Made by a program: the position numbers and the translations under genes. Shown here one piece after another: positions 33,648-41,927 of a stretch of DNA of 64,000 nucleotides (positions are counted from its first letter, which is position 1; each line of letters begins with the position of its first letter). The stretch is from Siphonobacter sp. BAB-5405 (GTDB lineage Bacteria; Bacteroidota; Bacteroidia; Cytophagales; Spirosomataceae). Under the pieces are notes generated by a model. The model had not been told where the DNA came from and made no database searches. It saw only the letters and a list, made by a program, of their open reading frames with translations. Location of the stretch: NCBI RefSeq assembly GCF_002872335.1, contig NZ_NJAG01000007.1, forward strand, positions 472,194 to 536,193. Direction: 5' to 3'.

Positions 33648-35684
33648 TTATAAGTCAATTACCTGAATGAAAAGTTTATCCCCAGACTTGAAGCCGCCGG
33701 CCGCCAGGATTTCCGGGAAGTCGTTGTGGGTATAGCCATCCTGATTGAGTTGGGAATTAGTACGTTCAAACTTCAGCTGACCATTTACGTACACGCGGTA
33801 CGTCTGGCGACTGCCTGGGGTGCCATAGGTTCGAAATCTCCACCAAAACTGATTCCCTGCGATCGGGAAATTCAGATCATTCGTATTCTGGGGAAAAATA
33901 TAGAATCCACCCGCCCCTTGAATATCCCAGCTATTTCCCATCGTCTGGCCTTCGCCGATATAGAATAGGGCCACTTTCGTGGGATCTGAAGCCCGGTAAT
34001 GGAAATGGCCAGCGGGAACTTCCCAATCGTATAATTCGGGCTGGAGTATACAGGTACCGCGGATGTTGGCGTACTCCTGGGTATTCAGGCGGGCGTATTC
34101 GGCTTCCGCTTTGGACTGGGCATCTTCCTGGCTTAGTTCACTGCCAAACAATCCGGCGGAAACTGTGATAGTTGCCGGGCCGCCTACCATGCCACCGGTA
34201 CAGTTCTTACGGGTATAGGTACCCGCCCGGGTGATGGCATTGTTCAAAAACGGCGTTGTTTCGCATTCGGCCGATTCGACGGGCGGAATGTAGCCAGGCG
34301 TACCTGGTACGTTGGCTTTGATGGAGGATCCGGGTACTTTAGAATTATCATCGATGTAGTACTGTTCCAAAAGCGTGGCCGCTTTCTTTCCGGTACGCTT
34401 TCCATTTCCATCCAAAAGACACGCCATCGCTTTCACCCGCCAGCCGGTGGCCCGAACGGGTAAATTCGAAGGATTCGGTAGGGCTGAAAAATTGGTTTCG
34501 TCATTGGCATAGCGGAACGTCAGGGTACGGCCGATCAGATCTTCATCGTCTACTTTTCCCCGCAAACTATCCGTGGCCGGTACCAGGGGAATGAAAGCCC
34601 GATCCGTGACCAGGTAAGCTTCTTTCGTCAGAAGTAGATCTTCCAGATACCGAAGCTGTTCCTTCGTTAGCCAACCCGTGGCCACCGTTAGTTCTCGTTC
34701 ACCCGTTACGGTATTAATTACGGTTTCTGAGTAACTAGGCAGGTATTCCCAGCCATTGAAACGATCGGAAAGAAAGCGGCTTACCTTCAGGTTTTCATCC
34801 CCTTTTCCGACCAGGTACAACGTATCATAGCCCCCCAGGGAATTGGCAAAGATCACAAAACGCACGTTCCGCCGGTATTCCTGCTCCAGTCGGTATTCCC
34901 TGAATTCAGAGATCCGTTCATCCTTTTCATTGGTCAGCCATACGCGGTACGAAACCACGATCTTTTCCTTCTGATCCAGCCCCAGGGCAACCGGCCCCAC
35001 CGGCACGCAATGAACCGCGAACGGGTACACATTCATCAAGGCTTCATTACATCCGCTTTCTTCGGATCGATCATTGTAACGCACCTGGTAGCAAACACGC
35101 AAATTTTGCGGAACGGGCGATGTATTGGTAAGAAAGTACAGGAATTCAGGCTGGGCTGGGTGTATCGTCTTGACAACCGGCGACCAGGTTAAAAACCGCC
35201 GATTTTTTCCCAGAAACTCGGTGAAGAAAAGATCCTTATACGCGGAATAGTCGCGTTCATTGATTCCCGCTTTGATGGCATACTGAACGGGCTGGGTAAA
35301 GGAATAAATTTCTTCGTCGTTGTTTTCGATCGAAAGAATGCAGTAATACGGCGTTACCAGGTTACTCAGAACAGATATTTTTCTTTGCCCGAATTCGGGG
35401 GCTTGCCGCTCCAGTAAGGCTTCCAGCTGTTCCTGAATCTCGAAGAACGCACCCTGAAATAGTACGGTGGATCCAGTTTTGGATGGCGGGATTTCAGCCC
35501 CTTCCAGCCGGATCAGTTCTTCAAACTGATTGGATAAATAGGATCCGGGAAGCATCACGGTACAGAAATAACGAAGACCAGATCGATCTGGGTAAGCCAC
35601 TGGATCAGCGGCCTCGATATTCACGACGATGGGATTCAGTGCCAGGCGTGCCGGCAAGTACGAAAGGATGGCCAGCTTATTCAT
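33648..35684 (-). CDS. large virion/tail protein with a DUF5977-type C-terminal domain
   Basis: This 678-aa protein is beta-rich. Around residues 485-550 it shows the DUF5977 pattern: F-L-N-N-A, Y-T-R-K-N-C, V-S-A-G-L-F, then SQEDAQSKAEAEY and ANIRGTC. DUF5977 domains occur in secreted and virion proteins of Bacteroidota. The last 120 residues (NSWDIQGAGGFYIFP onward) look like a beta-sandwich, possibly carbohydrate binding. It overlaps the upstream gene by ATGA. A structural tail or adhesion role is inferred from position; I cannot name it more exactly. Confidence 0.65.
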   Translation of the reverse strand: MNKLAILSYLPARLALNPIVVNIEAADPVAYPDRSGLRYFCTVMLPGSYLSNQFEELIRLEGAEIPPSKTGSTVLFQGAFFEIQEQLEALLERQAPEFGQRKISVLSNLVTPYYCILSIENNDEEIYSFTQPVQYAIKAGINERDYSAYKDLFFTEFLGKNRRFLTWSPVVKTIHPAQPEFLYFLTNTSPVPQNLRVCYQVRYNDRSEESGCNEALMNVYPFAVHCVPVGPVALGLDQKEKIVVSYRVWLTNEKDERISEFREYRLEQEYRRNVRFVIFANSLGGYDTLYLVGKGDENLKVSRFLSDRFNGWEYLPSYSETVINTVTGERELTVATGWLTKEQLRYLEDLLLTKEAYLVTDRAFIPLVPATDSLRGKVDDEDLIGRTLTFRYANDETNFSALPNPSNLPVRATGWRVKAMACLLDGNGKRTGKKAATLLEQYYIDDNSKVPGSSIKANVPGTPGYIPPVESAECETTPFLNNAITRAGTYTRKNCTGGMVGGPATITVSAGLFGSELSQEDAQSKAEAEYARLNTQEYANIRGTCILQPELYDWEVPAGHFHYRASDPTKVALFYIGEGQTMGNSWDIQGAGGFYIFPQNTNDLNFPIAGNQFWWRFRTYGTPGSRQTYRVYVNGQLKFERTNSQLNQDGYTHNDFPEILAAGGFKSGDKLFIQVIDL

Positions 35685-36145
35685 ACAACTAACAGGGGGT
35701 TAATGTTAAGTTCCAAGGGGATTTCCATACGCCAACCGTAGTGCGAATCCATCCATAGCTGGTTTACGGCTTCTTTTTTTATCTGGTTCCAGTCGAAGTT
35801 CAGTTCCCCGCGTTTGCGATCCTTCTTCATTTTTGCCTGAAGGGAATGCAGGATCTGAAGACTTTTCGCATACGCCTGAATCTGGGCGTCAAAATCGTCC
35901 AGATCCGCATGGATCAGTACTGTAATGCCGGTATGGTAGATTTCATTGAAGTGGCTGGCGTCATTATCCAGGGATTGAATAATGGGCTGTTCCAGCCATA
36001 CGAAGGGGTAAGCGAAGCCAGGCTGGGAAACAGCATAGGTAGCCCCCTTTTCTACAGATCCGAACGTGAAGAAATTTACGTCCGGATGGGCATCAGCCCA
36101 GAATTTAAAGTAATTGATGTACGAAACGAGATCGCCGGATATCAT
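35681..36145 (-). CDS. phage protein, possible tail-terminator-like
   Basis: This 154-aa soluble protein (MISGDLVSYINYFKFWADAHPDVNFFTFG) has mixed alpha/beta character. HTGITVLIHADLDDFDAQIQAY is a helical centre and LNINPLLVV the end. It overlaps the downstream gene by four bases (ATGA). Size and location at the start of the tail genes fit a tail terminator or joining protein, but no motif proves it. Its ATG is buried in the stem of a large hairpin (36133-36177). Confidence 0.5.
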   Translation of the reverse strand: MISGDLVSYINYFKFWADAHPDVNFFTFGSVEKGATYAVSQPGFAYPFVWLEQPIIQSLDNDASHFNEIYHTGITVLIHADLDDFDAQIQAYAKSLQILHSLQAKMKKDRKRGELNFDWNQIKKEAVNQLWMDSHYGWRMEIPLELNINPLLVV

Positions 36146-36177
36146 AGAATGAGATTTTTTCTATGAAATATCCGGCG
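36133..36177. promoter_or_regulatory. long hairpin enclosing the start codon of the 154-aa gene
   Basis: CGCCGGATAT (36133-36142) pairs with ATATCCGGCG (36168-36177), continuing through CATAG (36143-36147) and CTATG (36161-36165), with a 13-nt loop. The minus-strand ATG at 36145-36143 is in the stem. It also lies 27 bases past the stop of the AT-rich membrane-protein gene, so it may end that transcript, mask the next start codon, or both. Confidence 0.6.
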
Positions 36178-36204
36178 ACAAAGTTCTCTCTAGTAGGACA
36201 GCTT

Positions 36205-37233
36205 TTATGACTTTTTAGGTATTAAGTCGGTAATACTTTTTATTAAAGCATTGTTGTTTTCCTTATCAACTTTGGATTTTTCTATATCTAAGGTAGTTTC
36301 ACCTTTTTTCAAAATAAAATTTCTCTCTGCTTTTGAAAAATCATTCAATATATTTGATATATCTTTCTTTTCTCCATAAGCAATTGCTAATTCCAAGGCA
36401 GTTAACTTCATTTCAACACTCGTCAATTCATTTTGATAGTATTTAATATCATTAAGCGAAATTTTATAGAGCCTTAAAAAGAAATAAGCAAATATCTCAA
36501 CGAAAACAACCAAAGACAATCGTGGAAGAAAACTAAATGCTACACTAATTTTATCTGGATTATTTAAATTAATATTATTAGTGTAAAACCAAAGTAAACT
36601 TAATGCCATCATAGTTATAATAACTCCAATAGCCAAGTTAGAATTAGCTCGTCTATCTAGTTTATAAATTTCATTCCTTATCCTTAATTTGATCTCATCT
36701 AAAGAAATGTAAATTCTATTATAACTCTTTGTTTTTACATTAATTAAATCTTCTGATATATGCTTTTTTAAACTTTCAATAAAAGAATCGTCAATTTCAC
36801 CTTTTATTTTGTATATAATTTCTTGAGATAAAGCTTTCCGCTGTTCTTCATCAATAATTGGTTGATTTATCGAACTATCAAGATTAGCTTGATCAATGTT
36901 AGATAATATTTTTTCTTGATTACCATTAAGAAGCGTAAGAAGTTTTAAAACGTCATCTATTGAAGCTTCACTAGCTTCTCTTAAAAAATCCATTGTTATG
37001 TGCTTACCATCTAAATATTTCAGCAACAAATAACCAACTGGAATAGCAATAGAAATTGCTGCTAATAAAGCCCCATATGGACTTTCTGAAAATTTAATAA
37101 ATGGCTCAGTTAACCATACTAAAAAAGTAGTTTTTTTTTCAGAATATGATCTAGATAATGTATATAAACTAATCAAACCTACTAAACAACCCAAGAAGTA
37201 AGGAATAATATTATTCCAATTAAAACCTTTCAT
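36205..37233 (-). CDS. AT-rich moron: membrane protein of unknown function
   Basis: From ATG 37233 (MKGFNWNNIIPYFLG) the protein is 342 aa. Four hydrophobic helices are visible: two near the N-terminus (about 8-28 and 52-72) and two near 200-250. A long charged helical segment (about 85-195, SEASIDDVLKLL) lies between the pairs and a soluble helical tail (about 255-342) ends it. I recognise no family. Its base composition is strikingly AT-rich against the flanking tail genes, and it interrupts the tail operon. The upstream gene's stop lies 26 bases inside the longer ORF (37272), which is why the later ATG is chosen. Confidence 0.65.
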   Translation of the reverse strand: MKGFNWNNIIPYFLGCLVGLISLYTLSRSYSEKKTTFLVWLTEPFIKFSESPYGALLAAISIAIPVGYLLLKYLDGKHITMDFLREASEASIDDVLKLLTLLNGNQEKILSNIDQANLDSSINQPIIDEEQRKALSQEIIYKIKGEIDDSFIESLKKHISEDLINVKTKSYNRIYISLDEIKLRIRNEIYKLDRRANSNLAIGVIITMMALSLLWFYTNNINLNNPDKISVAFSFLPRLSLVVFVEIFAYFFLRLYKISLNDIKYYQNELTSVEMKLTALELAIAYGEKKDISNILNDFSKAERNFILKKGETTLDIEKSKVDKENNNALIKSITDLIPKKS

Positions 37234-37258
37234 AAATCTAAAGTGTGAATTAAGACAA

Positions 37259-38095
37259 TTAATTATTAGCAAACATATTATATTTTTTTATTTTCATACT
37301 ACTGTCTTTAAGAAAAATCCAAATTGTATGCCCGTTTTGCTTACATACCTTCTCGAAGTCGCCAAAGGTGCCTGATTTGGCTACTTCCATGAGTGTAGTT
37401 ATTAAGCCTTCACCGTTCTGATACAGCGGTTCTTCTTCGCTATCATCATCGGAATAAACGTCCCGGTATTGTTTCAGGAAATTGCTATTCATCCATTCAA
37501 AGTAGTACAGCATACCCATCACGACGCCAGCGGGCAAATTGCCTTTTTCGAACTGGCTGGCCCGCTCCTGAGCGATTACGGTATTGTATTCTTCACGGAT
37601 ATCACCATTCCATTCCGTCGAAGTTTTGAAAGCTTGAAGATCTTTGCGTTCCGGGCGGCAAAGCGTGGCCACCAGCTGATAGATGGCTTTAACGTTCGGA
37701 TTCTTTTTCCTTCCAAAGGCCAAATACTGAATGTTGGCCATCGCAATTTCAATGGCAGATGTATTGGCGTAGCCAGGATCCGGAAGAATGTACTTCACTT
37801 CCTGAAACAAAAATGAAGTGAAGGGTTTCTTCTTAATTTCTTTTTGTTTCCAGATCCAGCTGGTTAACCTAGCTAAACGAAGTCGGTCTTCGATTTCTAG
37901 GGAAAGCGTAAGTTTTGCAGGGGCATTGAGAATGGAAAGAATTGTTTTCCATTTGATTCGAGCCCGTTCCCCCACCCGAAGGCTATCCATATCTACCAAT
38001 CGAAGCGGTAAAAGCAGAAGAAGCTGTTCTGAAGTACATTCTTCCCAGGATTCGGGCACCTGAAAAGTTTGGGTTCCTATTTGTACGTTTCTCAT
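37259..38095 (-). CDS. phage protein of unknown function (possible tail assembly protein)
   Basis: Start ATG 38095 (MRNVQIGTQTFQVPESWEECTSEQ) gives 278 aa; the longer ORF adds 23 residues that overlap the spanin-like gene. The Q-V-P-x-S-W-x-E segment followed by a long alpha-helical region is typical of an uncharacterised protein found before the tape measure gene in Bacteroidota prophages. The C-terminus (DSSMKIKKYNMFANN) runs into the AT-rich cargo gene and may have been altered by its insertion. Confidence 0.5.
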   Translation of the reverse strand: MRNVQIGTQTFQVPESWEECTSEQLLLLLPLRLVDMDSLRVGERARIKWKTILSILNAPAKLTLSLEIEDRLRLARLTSWIWKQKEIKKKPFTSFLFQEVKYILPDPGYANTSAIEIAMANIQYLAFGRKKNPNVKAIYQLVATLCRPERKDLQAFKTSTEWNGDIREEYNTVIAQERASQFEKGNLPAGVVMGMLYYFEWMNSNFLKQYRDVYSDDDSEEEPLYQNGEGLITTLMEVAKSGTFGDFEKVCKQNGHTIWIFLKDSSMKIKKYNMFANN

Positions 38096-38511
38096 CGGAA
38101 TGCAGTTGAAATTTTCCAAACCACTATTCCCGCCGTACCTAATCGCCACAGCCAGACTTCCCACCGGGCGGCCCGCTTTTCCTTACGTTCTTTCTCGGTT
38201 TCCTGGTGGCTTTCCATCAGCGAATTCGTAAGGGCTAATTCCTTTCCCTGGCTAGTACGAAGGGAATTCTCCAGGTTGTTGTTTTCGATCTCACAGCCCT
38301 GAAGCCGGCCGCGTAGATCTACCACTTCCCGCCGGGCCATATCACCCTTCACCAGATCCTGGTGGATTCGTTTTACGTTCCGGATATACTCCGAAGTAAT
38401 GGCGGAACTATCGGCGGTACCGCTCGTTGATTGCCCGCATAGATTCCATATCGGTAAAATGGCTAATAGAATCCAAAGCGATCTTTTCGCGAAGCTTGTA
38501 ATTTTCTTCAT
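38092..38511 (-). CDS. o-spanin-like exported coiled-coil protein
   Basis: This 139-aa protein has an N-terminal signal-type segment (MKKITSFAKRSLWILLAILPIWNLCG), a long charged coiled coil (about 45-112) and a C-terminal hydrophobic segment (about 115-135). Its first 104 bases are encoded in a different frame inside the end of the upstream 118-aa gene. That nested arrangement with an inner-membrane coiled-coil partner recalls the Rz/Rz1 spanins. The cysteine context (NLC) is a poor lipobox, so a lipoprotein is uncertain. Confidence 0.5.
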   Translation of the reverse strand: MKKITSFAKRSLWILLAILPIWNLCGQSTSGTADSSAITSEYIRNVKRIHQDLVKGDMARREVVDLRGRLQGCEIENNNLENSLRTSQGKELALTNSLMESHQETEKERKEKRAARWEVWLWRLGTAGIVVWKISTAFR

Positions 38512-38764
38512 GGGCTTTCAGGATCTGCTGATCCTTAAGTTTCAGTTGTGTGGTGTAGTTGATCGAATCCTGGTAAGCCGTAGCCTTTTGAGCCATCCGT
38601 AAAAGTTCGGTACGTTCATCCTGGCATCCCTTCAATTCCAGGCCCTCTAACCAGGATGTAATCAGCCAGGATACAAAAGCCAGAAGGATGGCCCCGACCA
38701 CTTCAAAAAGAAATCGGCGGCCATCCTTCTGAACAAATGCAATGAGGGAAATGAGGCCCTTCAT
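38408..38764 (-). CDS. i-spanin-like membrane-anchored coiled-coil protein
   Basis: This 118-aa protein has one N-terminal membrane helix (about residues 17-38, LFEVVGAILLAFVSWLITSW) followed by a charged coiled coil to the end, the topology of Rz-type inner-membrane spanins. Its start overlaps the upstream holin-like gene's stop as TAATG. It overlaps the downstream o-spanin-like gene by 104 bp. A role in disrupting the outer membrane during lysis is inferred from topology and neighbours only. Confidence 0.5.
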   Translation of the reverse strand: MKGLISLIAFVQKDGRRFLFEVVGAILLAFVSWLITSWLEGLELKGCQDERTELLRMAQKATAYQDSINYTTQLKLKDQQILKAHEENYKLREKIALDSISHFTDMESMRAINERYRR

Positions 38765-39030
38765 TACTTCCTTTCCTGCTTTGCCTTCAGAGCGTCAAAA
38801 TCTACCGTGAAGCTGGAAACGGCGGCAATTGCCGCACCAATCCAGCCCACGATCGTACTGGCCTGAGCTATCAAAGCCGGTACACCGTAGCCGGCGGCCG
38901 CCAGGTTTTCCTGGAAAATCGACAATCCACCCACCAGGGCGGCCACGATGGCCCCAGCGTACATCAGGGGTTTAAAAAACTTGGAAGTGGGGGCTGTCAG
39001 CCGCTGGGCAATACTCAAACTTGGATTCAT
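38764..39030 (-). CDS. holin-like small membrane protein
   Basis: This 88-aa protein has two hydrophobic helices (about 20-40 and 52-74) joined by a short loop and ends in a charged tail (DFDALKAKQERK). This is a class II holin topology. It lies between the endolysin and the spanin-like pair, so a holin is the best guess; the 82-aa protein at 40696 is the alternative candidate. Confidence 0.55.
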   Translation of the reverse strand: MNPSLSIAQRLTAPTSKFFKPLMYAGAIVAALVGGLSIFQENLAAAGYGVPALIAQASTIVGWIGAAIAAVSSFTVDFDALKAKQERK

Positions 39031-39078
39031 AAAAGTGGAATTGAAAGGGTTTGAAAAGGTACTGGGGTACTGTCTTGA

Positions 39079-39339
39079 TCAGGCACGCCTGGGGGGTTCT
39101 GTAGGTGGCTGGGGTGGTGGGTATGGCCCTACCCTACCATATTTCACTGGATCTTTCAGATGTACCCGGTCATGTTTGGGCCATTCAGGTGTGGAAGATC
39201 CAGCATATCGTTTGGTTGGCCTCCAACCGTTAAGGGCGATCATGCCGGAAAAGATGCAATGCCAGATAAAGGCTCCCAGAATCATGAAGGCGATACCGTC
39301 CTTCCAGTTCATGGCTTCGATCACTTCACTATTTGGCAT
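39079..39339 (-). CDS. small single-helix membrane protein with proline-rich tail
   Basis: This 86-aa protein has one membrane helix (about 14-34, DGIAFMILGAFIWHCIFSG) and a Pro-rich C-terminus (YPPPQPPTEPPRRA). It overlaps the end of the endolysin gene by 11 bases and belongs to the lysis cluster. An accessory lysis role is possible; no family is recognised. Confidence 0.55.
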   Translation of the reverse strand: MPNSEVIEAMNWKDGIAFMILGAFIWHCIFSGMIALNGWRPTKRYAGSSTPEWPKHDRVHLKDPVKYGRVGPYPPPQPPTEPPRRA

Positions 39340-39988
39340 TTTTTAAAGCCTTTAAGGTTTCAAAGTATGGGGTAATGTGATTGACCATCAGCTTTACGTC
39401 GCGAAGCCGCCGGCGTACCATGTACACCCCGCCCACGGTTCCCTTTCCGCCCGTGGTATTAAATCCGATGGTTTGGATGTATTCGGCGTCCGGATCCCAC
39501 GATCGGGAAGCGTAGCCTTCGACGTGGCTTTGAAAAAGGCTTACGCCATCCATCAGCTGGGGTTTCCTGCCGGTTCGCTGGTTTCCCCTGGCGGATCTCC
39601 GGTAGATGATTTTGGATTGATCACTAAACCAGCTGAAGACCGCCCCAGGGGCCGCGATGGGAAGCCTTACGCCATTGGCCAGGTGGCACCAGTAAAGGCC
39701 CGATGCACAGTAGAAAGCATTTTTTGGAAGTAGGATCGCCTGGTTATACTTAGTAATATCCCGATGATCATTCCGGTTTGTCCGTTCCCGAACGTGTAGC
39801 TGGCTTTTCGCCGTATCGAAAACCGCCTGGCGAAGGGCGTCTTCCGTTTTGAAGTTAATGGAAGCCCCCACCCAGACTTTATTTTTGGTGGGGGCTTTCG
39901 TTTGTGCTAGGGCTTGACCAGGTGCGATAAAGCCAAGTAAAGAAAGAAGCCCAAGATAATAGAGCCGGTAAATTTGATTCGTTCCCAT
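39329..39988 (-). CDS. exported CHAP-like endolysin
   Basis: This 219-aa protein has a signal peptide (MGTNQIYRLYYLGLLSLLGF to about residue 29). A domain with the CHAP/NlpC pattern follows: a candidate nucleophile Cys in NAFYCASGLYWC (near 93), a candidate His in LFQSHVEGYASRSWD (near 155), and IGFNTTGGKG-x(4)-GVYMVRRR, which resembles the GNTN-GVxxxxR end of phage CHAP amidases. It would cut cell-wall peptide bonds. The signal peptide means it can reach the periplasm by Sec, with the holin controlling timing rather than passage. It overlaps the upstream gene by 82 bp. Confidence 0.65.
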   Translation of the reverse strand: MGTNQIYRLYYLGLLSLLGFIAPGQALAQTKAPTKNKVWVGASINFKTEDALRQAVFDTAKSQLHVRERTNRNDHRDITKYNQAILLPKNAFYCASGLYWCHLANGVRLPIAAPGAVFSWFSDQSKIIYRRSARGNQRTGRKPQLMDGVSLFQSHVEGYASRSWDPDAEYIQTIGFNTTGGKGTVGGVYMVRRRLRDVKLMVNHITPYFETLKALKNAK

Positions 39989-40671
39989 GCGGTGATTTCC
40001 TCTTTAAATTCTTGCCAAATATTCCGCCCGTATCCGAAAATCGGTAGGACGTAAAATCCGACAAAGGGAACCACTAAAAGCACCATAATCAGGGCCGTAG
40101 GAAGATCTGAAAACTGAACCAGCTTTTCAAAGAAGAACTTCTGGATCGACGTTTCATCGTAGGGCTGAAGCTGTTTATCAAACGGAAGCGATTTATTCAT
40201 TTCCGTGATCTTCGCCTGATAGCCGGTGAAAGAATTGTAACACAGGAATAAAGCCAGCACAATACCAATAATCTGATAAATGGCCATTTTTCCGTGGGTA
40301 AATTGCCACCAGGGCGTTTTTTCGGCTGGGGCGACTTCGGCCGGGTTCATGCCCAGCTGGGCGGCAATTTCGCGGGCCTTATCTTCATCCTGGCCAGCGA
40401 GTAACAAAAGGCGGCGTTTTTCGTCCGGATCCGTGGTCTGGCGGGCTTCTTCCCGGAAAAATTTAGCATCCTTCAAACGGCCATCATACTCTTTGAGTAG
40501 CTGGTTTTCCTGCTCCATACGGTCGCGTTCCCGTTGCTGGGCTATTTGCTCCAGGCGGGCGTTTGCCTGGGCGGCCATTGCCTGGGCTTCGGCTTCCTGA
40601 GCGGCCAGATCTGAAATTTTGTTTAAAGGAATGACGGGGGATCCTTGTTGATCAAAAGGTAATGCTGACAT
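39907..40671 (-). CDS. phage membrane protein with N-terminal coiled coil
   Basis: This 254-aa protein begins with an Ala/Glu/Gln-rich coiled coil (about residues 20-110). Three membrane helices follow, near 132-150, 190-212 and 233-250. No motif is recognised. It lies directly upstream of the endolysin and overlaps it by 82 bases. Membership in the lysis or head-tail region is all that context shows. Confidence 0.6.
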   Translation of the reverse strand: MSALPFDQQGSPVIPLNKISDLAAQEAEAQAMAAQANARLEQIAQQRERDRMEQENQLLKEYDGRLKDAKFFREEARQTTDPDEKRRLLLLAGQDEDKAREIAAQLGMNPAEVAPAEKTPWWQFTHGKMAIYQIIGIVLALFLCYNSFTGYQAKITEMNKSLPFDKQLQPYDETSIQKFFFEKLVQFSDLPTALIMVLLVVPFVGFYVLPIFGYGRNIWQEFKEEITAWERIKFTGSIILGFFLYLALSHLVKP

Positions 40672-40695
40672 GGCTTTGAAAACATTTAAAGGGGT

Positions 40696-40944
40696 TTATG
40701 AAAAGAAAAGGGCTTTGCCGGTCGCGTAAAGCAGGTACAGGAATAGACCCACGATCAGCAAAAGGGCGATGGCTCCCACGCCCACGGCTGGCCACCACAG
40801 AGCGGCCGTAACCGTAGCCCAGGGTAATTCTGCAATGGCCGTGATTCCGAAAAGCTTCAGCGTGACCAGAACGCCCGTAATCAGGGCTAAAAAAAGAGTT
40901 ATTACCAGGATCGTGGTAAAAAACCGGATTAAGTGCTTTTGCAT
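40696..40944 (-). CDS. small two-helix membrane protein (alternative holin candidate)
   Basis: This 82-aa protein is almost entirely two hydrophobic helices (about 8-33 and 47-75) with a short loop. Its ATG overlaps the upstream stop codon as TAATG, so it is translationally coupled to the DUF6712-like gene. Size and topology suit a holin. Confidence 0.55.
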   Translation of the reverse strand: MQKHLIRFFTTILVITLFLALITGVLVTLKLFGITAIAELPWATVTAALWWPAVGVGAIALLLIVGLFLYLLYATGKALFFS

Positions 40945-41927
40945 TAGTAAAGTGCGAAATGGGGGTTTCTGGGATCGTTTTTCGGGCGTCGGTTTTTCCG
41001 TTCGTTGGGATCGGTATACAGTCCGGAACTGAAGTATTCCGGAAGGATCGTAGCCGATGCCACTTCATTCATATACCGCTTCAATTCGGCCGCTTTGTCG
41101 TTGGCCACGTTCATCGATTGAACCATGATCGCATTCAGCCGCGTGGTACCCAGGGCGTCTTCGTTCAGGATCCCGTCGGTTTCTGATACCAGGCGGAAAT
41201 CAACGTTCAGATTCAGGTAGGGAACCGCCTGAGCAAAGCCAAACTGTACTACCATTTTTCTGCAAAGGCTAAGTACCTTCCGCTCTTCCGTGGTCAAACT
41301 GGAGCCTGGCGTTTTCAGCTTTCCCATCAGGGCTTCGTACAAGGCTTCGCCGATCACTGGCTGAATGAATTCTTCTTCCGCCTGGTGATAGTATCCCCGA
41401 ATGTTCAGATAAAGCCGCCGGCTTCCCTGAAGGGCGGGAAAGTAAACCGTGGCTTCGGTAGCTGAAGCAATCATCCGCCCACGGTTTTGGGTATACGCTT
41501 CTGAAGTTTGCCAGGTTGGGAATTCGGATTCGAACTTTTCCAGGTATTGTAAAGCCCCTTCCAGATACCGATCGGCTTTCGCGGCCGCGTCCTTGGTGGC
41601 CGCCACATACATCCATTTACCCATCGCCTGAGTTTGGGAGGGTGTAGCCACTGAGATCCCGATATCACCAATGGAAAGTACCAGCTGGGGGAATCCGTCT
41701 ACGTAAGCAAAAAAGGCCAGTGCCCGCTGAAGCATTTCGATCAGTTGCTTCTGTTTAGGGCTGGGAGCCGTTACCGTGGTTAACTGATCGTAAAGCTCCC
41801 AGCCGATGGCGGGAATGATGTACGAATGTTCCGCCCCAGCCACAAAGGGTTCCCAGGTTGCCCAGTTCATCGTTTTCTGAACGCCGCCCAGGTGTTTTTT
41901 TACGGAAGCGATATCATTGATCAGCAT
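40944..41927 (-). CDS. DUF6712-like head-tail connector protein
   Basis: This 327-aa, mostly helical protein starts MLINDIASVKKHLGGVQKTMNW and contains SYIIPAIGWELYDQL. The N-terminal pattern (I-x-D-I-x-x-x-K-x-x-x-x-V-x) and central alpha-helical repeats resemble DUF6712 proteins, which sit beside portal genes in Bacteroidota prophages. Its gene overlaps the end of the portal gene by 14 bases. A connector or adaptor role is inferred. Confidence 0.6.
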   Translation of the reverse strand: MLINDIASVKKHLGGVQKTMNWATWEPFVAGAEHSYIIPAIGWELYDQLTTVTAPSPKQKQLIEMLQRALAFFAYVDGFPQLVLSIGDIGISVATPSQTQAMGKWMYVAATKDAAAKADRYLEGALQYLEKFESEFPTWQTSEAYTQNRGRMIASATEATVYFPALQGSRRLYLNIRGYYHQAEEEFIQPVIGEALYEALMGKLKTPGSSLTTEERKVLSLCRKMVVQFGFAQAVPYLNLNVDFRLVSETDGILNEDALGTTRLNAIMVQSMNVANDKAAELKRYMNEVASATILPEYFSSGLYTDPNERKNRRPKNDPRNPHFALY

